31,245 nucleotides of DNA from Promethearchaeota archaeon (lineage in GTDB: Archaea > Asgardarchaeota > Lokiarchaeia > Sigyniarchaeales > SOKP01): the NCBI GenBank assembly GCA_030615235.1, contig JAUWZR010000004.1, positions 1-31,245 of the forward strand. Direction: 5' to 3'. This document shows, piece after piece, positions 24,601-31,245 of the stretch. A program made the position numbers and the translations under genes. A model generated the notes under the pieces. It had not been told where the DNA came from. It did no database searches and was given only the letters and a program-made list of their open reading frames with translations. Each line of letters starts with the position of its first letter. The stretch's first letter is position 1.

Positions 24601-26343
24601 CTATTTAAAGACCTTAACTTCACGAGCTTCTAATTTTTCGAGTGAATCGGGAAATTTTTTAAGATTATTGCGTTCAATATTTAAATACTGAAGAGAAGAA
24701 AGTGATTCTATTGATTCTGGTATTTTAATAATGAAATTAGTTCTTAAAAATAAATATTTCAAGGATTTGAGATTTCCAATAGAATCAGGTATCTCTGTTA
24801 GCTTGTTGTTACCTAAATAAAGATATTTTAAATTTTTTAAATCCCCGATTGTTTCAGGAATTTCTTTCAAGTTGTTATAATATAGATAAAGTCTTTTAAG
24901 AGATTGTAAAGATCCAATCGTATCGGGGATTTTACTGATAGTATTTTTGCCTAAATCTAAATTTTCTAAAGTTGTTAAAGAACCAATGCTATTTGGTATT
25001 GTTTCAAGGCGATTAAATCCTAAAACTAAGTTTTTTATTAAGGATAAATTTCCAATGGATGGTGTCAATTCCTTTAATTTATTAGTAGAGATATCTAGTT
25101 CTTTTAATGCATCCAGCGATCCTATTGAATCGGGTAAAATTGTCAACTGATTTTTACTTAAATCTAATATTTCTAGAGATTTTAAGTTCCCAAGAGAATC
25201 AGGAAGAGATTTTAATTTATTATCATATAAATCTAACTCCTTTAAGGAGGTAAGATCCCCAATCGAATCGGGTAACATCTCAAGCTCGTTACGATCAATT
25301 TTTAATGTTTCAAGAGTTTTTAATTTACATATAGAATCTGGTAATCGTTTAAGCATATTTCTATCCGATTTTAATGTTTTAACCGCTCCTAAGGATTCGA
25401 GCTCAGGCATTGAAGTTAATTGATTATTTGTTACCTCTAATTTAATAAGAGATTTAAGTGAATTAATGGATCTTGGTAACTCACTAAGGTAATTGGATGA
25501 AATATTCAAGTTTTCTAGTGATTCAAGAAATCCTACTGCCTCTGGGAGAATAGGAAGCTTATTAGACATTAATCCTAAATATTTAAGGTTTTTTAAGTTT
25601 CCTATCGAATCTGGTAGATAAGTAAGATTATTTCCTTTTAAGAAGAGAGACGTTAAAGAAGTTAAATTTCCTATTGAATTTGGCAATTTACTTAATTTAT
25701 TATTTCTCAAATTTAATCTTTTTAAAGAATTCAACGATCCTATAGCCTCAGGTAAATTATCCAGATCATTACTTCCTAAATATAACCGCTTTAAAGATTT
25801 CAATTCTTTAATGGAATCTGGAAGTTCGTTTAAAATATTATAACTCAGATCTAAAGATTCCAAGTTTTTTAATGCTCCTATAGTAGCAGGTATTTTGGAA
25901 AGAGAGTTTTCACTCAAATCTAATAGAGTAAGGCAAGTCAATGAGCTTATAGTATCTGGCAATAAAGTTAAACGATTGGTTTCTAAATGTAGTTCTTTTA
26001 ACGAAGAAAGAGAATAGATTGCTTTTGGTAATTTTACTAACCTATTTTCACTTAAATCTAAAGTATCAAGCGAAGATATAAAACAAAGTTCTTCCGGAAT
26101 AACTTTTAACTTATTACCTCTCAGTAGAATTTTACTTAAACGAGTAAGAGTAGTAATTTTCTCGGGTATTATTGTTAATCCGCAAGAAAATAGACTTAAA
26201 CCCTCTATATGGTTATCTCTGACTGTAAAGCCAAAAGTATAACTTTGAAGATCTGATACTTCAGGAATACTTAACCCTATTAATTTTTCTAAGTAATTTA
26301 GAAATTTTTGTTCTTCTTCAACTAGTGGCATAGATCTATTCAA
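24601..26343 (-). CDS. Leucine-rich repeat protein (about 23 LRRs)
   Basis: The 580-aa protein consists almost entirely of 23-residue repeats of the form LxxLxLxxNxLxxLPDSIGxL. I count 22 regular units plus a cap-like first unit (DNHIEGLSLFSCGLTIIPEK). One unit in the middle (KSLIKLEVTNNQLTSMPELE, about residue 300) is 22 residues long. There is no signal peptide, membrane helix or attached effector domain, so it should be a cytoplasmic solenoid for protein binding, like Shoc2/SUR-8-type LRRs. The N-terminal ~45 residues are a helical cap (EEEQKFLNYLEKLIGLSIPE). At DNA level the gene is a chain of imperfect 69-bp repeats. It has its own TATA-like promoter and no operon partner. Confidence 0.93.
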   Translation of the reverse strand: MNRSMPLVEEEQKFLNYLEKLIGLSIPEVSDLQSYTFGFTVRDNHIEGLSLFSCGLTIIPEKITTLTRLSKILLRGNKLKVIPEELCFISSLDTLDLSENRLVKLPKAIYSLSSLKELHLETNRLTLLPDTISSLTCLTLLDLSENSLSKIPATIGALKNLESLDLSYNILNELPDSIKELKSLKRLYLGSNDLDNLPEAIGSLNSLKRLNLRNNKLSKLPNSIGNLTSLTSLFLKGNNLTYLPDSIGNLKNLKYLGLMSNKLPILPEAVGFLESLENLNISSNYLSELPRSINSLKSLIKLEVTNNQLTSMPELESLGAVKTLKSDRNMLKRLPDSICKLKTLETLKIDRNELEMLPDSIGDLTSLKELDLYDNKLKSLPDSLGNLKSLEILDLSKNQLTILPDSIGSLDALKELDISTNKLKELTPSIGNLSLIKNLVLGFNRLETIPNSIGSLTTLENLDLGKNTISKIPDTIGSLQSLKRLYLYYNNLKEIPETIGDLKNLKYLYLGNNKLTEIPDSIGNLKSLKYLFLRTNFIIKIPESIESLSSLQYLNIERNNLKKFPDSLEKLEAREVKVFK

Positions 26344-26374
26344 TTAATTCCATAATTCAAAGATTGGTCAACGA

Positions 26375-26384
26375 TATTTATAAA
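26375..26384 (-). promoter_or_regulatory. TATA box of the LRR gene
   Basis: The minus strand reads TTTATAAATA, a near-ideal archaeal TATA element, 32-41 bases before the ATG at 26343. The transcript would be almost leaderless. Confidence 0.5.
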
Positions 26385-26451
26385 CAAATAATAAAAAAAA
26401 GTGTATTTATGGTTTAACATTTCGACAAAAAAGATTTGGAATTCAATATTT

Positions 26452-26469
26452 AAAAAAAATAAAAAAAAA
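26452..26469 (-). terminator. Poly-T tract after the iron alcohol dehydrogenase gene
   Basis: On the minus strand two T-tracts (nine and eight) separated by one base lie about 31 bases past the stop codon at 26501. This is typical of archaeal U-tract termination. Confidence 0.5.
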
Positions 26470-26500
26470 CAATAAAAACGAAATTCAAGGAAGTTTAAGC

Positions 26501-27697
26501 TTAAAAATCTACATCCTTCCCTTCAAATGCATAGAAAAACAACTTTTTAAATTCTTCACCTGAACAATTTCTAGGAGTAAGAACAGAAGTCGCGTCTTGA
26601 TAACACAAATTAACTAAATTATCCAAATCTTTTTCAAAGTCCTCTTTTGAAACACCAGTTTCTTTAAGAGTTGAAGGAAAATTAACTTCCCTTTGAAGTT
26701 CAACCAATTTATCAATAACTTTCTCAGCTGCTTTTTTGTCTCCTTCACTCCAAGAGACCCAACCTAATTGTTTTGCTAGTTTGGCGTAAATCTTGACGGC
26801 CCCATCTTTCTCAGGATCGTTTAAAATAAACTGAGTAACATATTTCATTAAAATTCCAACACTCATTCCGTGATGCACATGATATATCGATCCCCACGAA
26901 TGCCCGAGTGTGTGTCCTATATGTACTTGACTATTTCCAAAAGCTAAACCTGCAATAGTAGCTGCTTGGTGAAGAAAATCTCTCGCCTCTTGATTTTTTC
27001 CGTCTTTATAAATTAATGGTAAATATTTAAAGATTAATTCAATTGCTTTTAGTGCTAATGCATCACTAAATTCATTTCTCCATAAACTTCCTAATCCTTC
27101 TATGGAATGAGCAAGGGCATCAAAAGCTGTGTTAACAGTTAATTCTGTAGGCATGCCCATTGGAAAAATTGGGTCTATAATAGCGTAGGTTGGTATTAGT
27201 CCTCTATGAAGATAGATGTACTTCTTCCATATCTCATCTTCATAGCGAGAAATTATAGTTGCAAACGTTGTTTCTGCTCCTGTTCCAGAAGTTGTAGGAA
27301 TAGCAACCATCTTTGCTTTTTTGCCCATATCATATAGATCATTTCTAAATGCATGAATGTCATCTAGAGTAAATTCAGGAAATTCGTATAAACACCAAAC
27401 TGTTTTAGCGGTATCTAATACTGACCCACCACCTAATGCTAAAATTATATCTGGAGAATAGTTTAAACACTGTTCACGAGCTTTTAGAACGCCCTCTTCT
27501 CTAGGATCTGGGACAACATCTTCAAAAACTTCGTATTTCTTCCCAAATTTACCCAGAACATCTGTTAAGATTTTTAAATAACCTAAATCTTTAACTACCT
27601 TATCAGTGATTATGAAACATCTTTCACCAGATATATTTTCTATAAAATCTAAGGAATCTGGTCCATAGATTATATTAGGGGAAAAGAAAAACCACAT
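26501..27697 (-). CDS. Iron-containing alcohol dehydrogenase
   Basis: This 398-aa protein starts at ATG 27695-27697. GGGS at 89-92 binds NAD(P), followed by TTSGTGAETT (134-143). Metal ligands fall at Asp193 and His197 in AFDALAHSIEG, His262 in HIGHTLGHSWG, and His276 in YHVHHGMSVG, so the iron (or zinc) site is complete. The sequence is of the broad group III Fe-ADH/butanol dehydrogenase type and should interconvert aldehydes and primary alcohols in fermentation or detoxification. With the aldehyde:ferredoxin oxidoreductase nearby, the cell could route aldehydes both ways. Substrate and cofactor preference are unknown. It stands alone, divergent from the SCP2-like gene. Confidence 0.93.
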   Translation of the reverse strand: MWFFFSPNIIYGPDSLDFIENISGERCFIITDKVVKDLGYLKILTDVLGKFGKKYEVFEDVVPDPREEGVLKAREQCLNYSPDIILALGGGSVLDTAKTVWCLYEFPEFTLDDIHAFRNDLYDMGKKAKMVAIPTTSGTGAETTFATIISRYEDEIWKKYIYLHRGLIPTYAIIDPIFPMGMPTELTVNTAFDALAHSIEGLGSLWRNEFSDALALKAIELIFKYLPLIYKDGKNQEARDFLHQAATIAGLAFGNSQVHIGHTLGHSWGSIYHVHHGMSVGILMKYVTQFILNDPEKDGAVKIYAKLAKQLGWVSWSEGDKKAAEKVIDKLVELQREVNFPSTLKETGVSKEDFEKDLDNLVNLCYQDATSVLTPRNCSGEEFKKLFFYAFEGKDVDF

Positions 27698-27844
27698 TTT
27701 ATAGATTCACCATCTAATTATTAAATATTTTTAATTTCTATTTTGATAGATTAATAATACTTATATTTTTTTTAGATTAAATAAATTATTAATGGTTAAT
27801 GAAAAATAAAACCTCTAAAGTCTTAAAGAAAATGGTAAAAAATC

Positions 27845-28273
27845 ATGGAAGATTCTGAAAAAGAAAATTTATTTATTACTTTTAAGGGAGTTATCGAAAG
27901 CATAATCCTAGATAAACGCAGAAATCCAAAGAACGATAAAATGCTTGATAACTTTCAGGCAAAGTTAAACATGGGGCTTCAAACTGAAGAGGATTTTTAC
28001 TTATGGGTTAATCTTACCGCCGAGAAAGGGAAATACACTCTTGGTAAAGGTAAATTGGAAGATTACGATTTAGAGATAATGGCAACTCCAGAAGATTTGA
28101 TGGGTTTTTCTAGCGGCGAAAACTCAACGCTCCACATGATGTTGAAAAAGAATAAATACGGATTTAAAAAGTTAAGATATGATAAAAGCAGCGATGGAAA
28201 AAGAAATTTTGGTATATTGCTAAAACTACCGAAAATCCTCGTGTTAGATAAGCTCAAACCACCGAAAAAATAG
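27845..28273 (+). CDS. Possible SCP2-like lipid-binding protein
   Basis: This 142-aa soluble protein starts at ATG 27845. The central part (YTLGKGKLEDYDLEIMATPE, then DLMGFSSGENSTLHMMLKKN and GFKKLRY) resembles sterol-carrier-protein-2 folds, where a D-x-x-I-x-x-xxED stretch and a small G-containing loop precede a Lys-rich strand. The match is a loose pattern only. It converges on the Vps29-like gene with a 29-base gap. Otherwise it is a hypothetical protein. Confidence 0.45.
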   Translation: MEDSEKENLFITFKGVIESIILDKRRNPKNDKMLDNFQAKLNMGLQTEEDFYLWVNLTAEKGKYTLGKGKLEDYDLEIMATPEDLMGFSSGENSTLHMMLKKNKYGFKKLRYDKSSDGKRNFGILLKLPKILVLDKLKPPKK

Positions 28274-28302
28274 TATATAAGAAAATCCTTCAAATAACCT
28301 AA

Positions 28303-28929
28303 TTAATATTTTTGTATAGTTTTATTTTTGAAAATGAAACTGGACTTTTTTTCTCTTAATTTAGATGACCTAATTTCGTATTGATGTAAAAAGACATCAA
28401 TTTCTCCAGTTTTTTCATTGAGAATCAAAATAATCATAGATGGATTTCGACTTGCAACAAATGACCATGCTCCAGTGACACTTCCAGGGTTCATTAATAG
28501 CACGCTATTATTAGTTAGAACAACCTCTTCCTTATGAGTGTGTCCCGATATGAGGATATTATAGTTGTTGTCAACCGCGAGAGCTCCAAGCTGAGCGTGA
28601 TCTCCCCTTGGGTTGATTTGATGACCATGGGTTAACCCAACTGTTAAATTTTCTTTAGTTTCTAAAGATATCTCGATGTGTTGATAAATTGGAGCATCTC
28701 GGTTTCCACCGTAGTAATCCATATTTCCAACTACAACTAATACTTCGCTTGATGTTATTTTTTTTAAGTAACTCATAAATCTTGGTGCTTTAACAACATC
28801 GCCAGTAAAAAAGGTATAATCGAACTTTCCATTTAATACACTCTTTTCTAGCACATCACAAATTTGAACTGGAATGTTTTTGGCTCTACGAGGGATATGA
28901 GAATCACCAATTGCCAATATTTTTATCAT
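28303..28929 (-). CDS. Vps29-like / MJ0936-type metallophosphoesterase
   Basis: This 208-aa protein starts at ATG 28927-28929. All calcineurin-like metal motifs are present: GDSH with Asp9 and His11, GD with Asp44, GNMD with Asn69, HGH at 101-103, and GHTH with His130 and His132. Archaeal and bacterial YfcE/MJ0936 proteins share these. The spacing and wording are especially close to the eukaryotic retromer subunit Vps29 as I remember it: GDSHIPRRAKNIP near the start, THGHQINPRGD, ILISGHTHK, NPGSVTGAW, and a FLHQYE end. Vps29 has lost some metal ligands; this protein keeps them, so phosphodiesterase activity is likely. It follows tyrS on the same strand (80-base gap). The C-terminal Lys-rich tail is about 15-20 residues longer than Vps29. 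Confidence 0.85.
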   Translation of the reverse strand: MIKILAIGDSHIPRRAKNIPVQICDVLEKSVLNGKFDYTFFTGDVVKAPRFMSYLKKITSSEVLVVVGNMDYYGGNRDAPIYQHIEISLETKENLTVGLTHGHQINPRGDHAQLGALAVDNNYNILISGHTHKEEVVLTNNSVLLMNPGSVTGAWSFVASRNPSMIILILNEKTGEIDVFLHQYEIRSSKLREKKSSFIFKNKTIQKY

Positions 28930-29009
28930 AAGTAGCTCGAAAATATTTAAGTAGTTAGGTAAAATAAAACCTTATATTTGATTAAACAAGCTATGATTTA
29001 TTCGAGTAT

Positions 29010-30146
29010 TTACAGGGTAATCATTAGTTCTTCTAATTTCTTTTTCATTTTTTGAATGTGGGGTTTCTCAAAATGATTTCTAACGGGCTCTAATATCTCA
29101 GCTATCTTATTCGCTACTCCAATTTTTAGATCAAGAGGATGCAAGCTTCTTGATAAAAATGCTTTCTCTAATTCTGTATAAGAATTGAATTCTATGTCTC
29201 CACCAAATTTTGGTTTTCGTTCAATTAGAATATTTGAGCTTTTATTTCGAAAAATCACGTGTTTAGCCCAATCTAAAATTGGATTAACAGAAACATTTCC
29301 TTCGGGACAGAATGCGTTTTTTACTTTATTTTTTATTTCCTCTGGAGTATCGTTAACAAATACGGCTGAATTTGGTATTGATTTACTCATTTTCATATCT
29401 GACCACATTTCTTGAAGTTGAGTTGGATCTTCAATGGGCCAAATTGCAGGTTTTGTCAATCCAAGTATTAAATGATGATGAACGCATATGGGCTTTATTT
29501 TTTCTCCGATTTTGTTTACTAAATTGTTTTTTTTCATTTTTAATGCAACATCTCGAGCTACAACATGGGCTTTTCTCTGATCATATCCTGCATGGGCTAA
29601 ATTAACATTTTGGATAAAAATATCTGCAACTTGCATAGCTGGATATAATAATTTAGCGAAATCAACTCCCTCACCTAATTTTCGTCCCATTATCGTGATA
29701 CTTCTGTGCATTCTGTTAAGAGTTGTGTTTTTGCATACATCAATAAATGTCTCCCAGTAGTCGTCGTTATTGTGATAAAGATCGGTCCCTAAAGTAAATT
29801 TAACTTTCTCTGCGTCAGCCCCAACAGCTCTTAGGCAAGCCTTTAAACCTTCTTTAAAATAACCAATAGCAATTTTCTGGATTTGTTCTAAATCTCCGCC
29901 TAATTTATCATTTATCCAACTATGCCAATCAGCTAGGAATACTGAACATTTAACACCGGCATCTAAGAAATCTTTTATTTTTGACATACACACAATACCA
30001 GTCCCTAAGTGAACCTTACCCGAGATTTCAAATCCAATATAATGATTTAAAGGCACTCCAGATTCCAAATATAGCTTTAAATCGTTCTCAGTTAAAACTT
30101 CTTCAGTTCCTCGTTTGATTAATTCAAATCGTTCTGAGACATCCAT
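29010..30146 (-). CDS. tyrS: Tyrosine--tRNA ligase (archaeal type)
   Basis: This 378-aa class I synthetase starts at ATG 30144-30146. HLGTG (46-50) takes the HIGH position, after YIGFEISGK. Tyrosine-binding residues are seen in LLYPAMQVADIF (166-177) and GYDQRKAHVVARD (187-199). The KMSKS loop is at 252-256. KFGGDIEFNSYTELEKAF and the LHPLDLK segment match the C-terminal region of the archaeal enzyme. It charges tRNA-Tyr for translation. Compared with the M. jannaschii protein (~306 aa, from memory) it has extra residues between the Rossmann core and KMSKS (about 205-250). The second His of HIGH is replaced by Thr, as in some archaeal TyrRS. Confidence 0.93.
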   Translation of the reverse strand: MDVSERFELIKRGTEEVLTENDLKLYLESGVPLNHYIGFEISGKVHLGTGIVCMSKIKDFLDAGVKCSVFLADWHSWINDKLGGDLEQIQKIAIGYFKEGLKACLRAVGADAEKVKFTLGTDLYHNNDDYWETFIDVCKNTTLNRMHRSITIMGRKLGEGVDFAKLLYPAMQVADIFIQNVNLAHAGYDQRKAHVVARDVALKMKKNNLVNKIGEKIKPICVHHHLILGLTKPAIWPIEDPTQLQEMWSDMKMSKSIPNSAVFVNDTPEEIKNKVKNAFCPEGNVSVNPILDWAKHVIFRNKSSNILIERKPKFGGDIEFNSYTELEKAFLSRSLHPLDLKIGVANKIAEILEPVRNHFEKPHIQKMKKKLEELMITL

Positions 30147-30406
30147 GAGTATAAATAAATTTAGAAGATTTAATTATTTTATTATTGAAGAAATTGCGTT
30201 TAGTAAAGAATCCTTCCACTAATTAACATAATACTATAAAATTACTCAATTTAAATATGTTAGTTCTTCACGAATATCTATAATTGGAATCATTTTCCCG
30301 CATAATATTTTTTAACTGAGAAGTACACAAGTAAAAATAACTATTTTAGCGTATCATACTTACTTTCATTAGAGAAATTAAAAGCAAAAAATTGTGAGAT
30401 TAAATT

Positions 30407-31240
30407 TTGAAACATATAGAAGGAGAGTTTATAGGTGTTAAAGGATTAAAAATTTATTATCAGAGTTGGGTTCCAGAATCTCCTAAAGCGGTTATTCAGC
30501 TTGTACATGGAGGGTTTGAACATTCTGGTAGATACCAAAATGTAGTAAATGAATTAATACCGGAGGGTTATGCAATTTATGCCGACGATCATCGAGGTCA
30601 TGGTAAATCCGAAGGGTTAAGGAATTTTGTAGATTCATTTAACCAGTATATAGAAGATGAAAAGTTGCTTTACGATATAATAAAAAAACACCTTCCTTAT
30701 GTACCGATTTTTATGCTAGGTCATTCATTAGGCTCATTTATCGCCATTTATTTCACGGAAAAATACGAAAACCTTTTAAATGGTCTTATTCTTTCGGGAA
30801 CGGGGACAGATCCAGGTCAAGAAACTAGTTATTTCTTAATACTATTAGCTAAAACTTTCTCAAAAATTGCTCCTAAGATGAAATTCAATCCTAGATTAGA
30901 TGCAAAATTTTTAAGCCACGATTCAGAGGTAGTAAAAGCATACGAGAACGATCCATTAGTAAACGCCGATAAAATTACTGCGAGATTAAGCTATGAAATG
31001 TTAAAAAATTTCGAAAACCTCCAGTCAACTATTGGAAGATTTCAAATTCCACTATTAGTTCAATGTGGATCAGAAGATAAGCTAATTAAAGGAAGCAAAA
31101 AACTACAGGACTTATTTAAAATGACAGATAAAGCCATTAATATTTATAAAGGATTATACCATGAAGTATATAACGAAATCGAAGAAGATCGAACAACCGT
31201 GTTAAGAGATCTTCGTGATTGGTTAAACAATCATACCTAA
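30407..31240 (+). CDS. Alpha/beta hydrolase, monoacylglycerol lipase-like (serine aminopeptidase S33/lysophospholipase family)
   Basis: This 277-aa protein starts at TTG 30407; no in-frame ATG lies nearby. LVHGGFEHSGRY (oxyanion loop near 33-43), DDHRGHGKSEG (60-70), nucleophile Ser107 in MLGHSLGS, Asp224 in CGSEDKLI and His252 in YHEVYNE make a full catalytic triad. Motif wording is that of monoacylglycerol lipase/lysophospholipase L2-type enzymes acting on acyl esters. No signal peptide is present, so it is cytoplasmic. The real substrate in an archaeon with ether lipids is unknown. It ends just before the right window edge. Confidence 0.88.
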   Translation: MKHIEGEFIGVKGLKIYYQSWVPESPKAVIQLVHGGFEHSGRYQNVVNELIPEGYAIYADDHRGHGKSEGLRNFVDSFNQYIEDEKLLYDIIKKHLPYVPIFMLGHSLGSFIAIYFTEKYENLLNGLILSGTGTDPGQETSYFLILLAKTFSKIAPKMKFNPRLDAKFLSHDSEVVKAYENDPLVNADKITARLSYEMLKNFENLQSTIGRFQIPLLVQCGSEDKLIKGSKKLQDLFKMTDKAINIYKGLYHEVYNEIEEDRTTVLRDLRDWLNNHT

Positions 31241-31245
31241 AATGG

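Noticed and set aside
24601..26343. 69-bp DNA repeats as a non-coding tandem array
   Set aside because: They are fully explained by the LRR coding sequence.

Overview
The window is AT-rich and looks archaeal. It has an archaeal-type tyrosyl-tRNA synthetase, a protein with a TFB/TFIIB-like cyclin segment, TATA-box-like elements close to start codons, and poly-T runs after stop codons. A tungsten-type aldehyde:ferredoxin oxidoreductase and an iron alcohol dehydrogenase suggest an anaerobe. A Vps29-like phosphoesterase, a long leucine-rich-repeat protein and a TFB-HNH composite would fit an Asgard (Lokiarchaeia-like) archaeon. That placement is an inference from gene content only.

Left part (1-7.4 kb): an accessory, partly decayed region. 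From left to right it holds: a composite minus-strand ORF (TFB-like + HNH-like + C-terminal part of aspartate kinase) running off the left edge; a 45-aa Cys-containing peptide; three ribbon-helix-helix-like units in one reading frame split by a stop; an HNH endonuclease; gene debris; a PIN/NYN-like ribonuclease; a Panacea/YwgA-like protein fused to a PD-(D/E)XK nuclease; and a truncated U32-peptidase fragment.

Central part (7.4-15.1 kb): a plus-strand operon that looks like a MukBEF/MksBEF/Wadjet-type SMC complex. It has a candidate kleisin of 464 aa, a winged-helix partner of 230 aa and an SMC ATPase of 956 aa with intact Walker A, signature and Walker B motifs. No recognisable JetD nuclease follows. 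Instead there is an intact-looking Hanks-type protein kinase with a damaged or non-canonical 5' end, then an unrecognised 211-aa protein. The SMC operon promoter carries a TATA box between two near-identical 18-bp dyads. Similar truncated U32-peptidase C-terminal fragments flank the whole island in direct orientation (7.0 kb and 15.8 kb). This is the best candidate for an undescribed system in the window.

Right part (16.3-31.2 kb): ordinary metabolic and housekeeping genes. All four steps of histidine breakdown to glutamate are present: hutU-hutH-hutI as a tight minus-strand operon, and a convergent glutamate formimidoyltransferase. They are followed by a YwbE-family protein, aldehyde ferredoxin oxidoreductase, a 23-repeat LRR protein, an iron-containing alcohol dehydrogenase, an SCP2-like protein, the Vps29-like phosphoesterase, tyrS and a monoacylglycerol-lipase-like hydrolase. 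No tRNA, rRNA, CRISPR array or intact insertion sequence was recognised.
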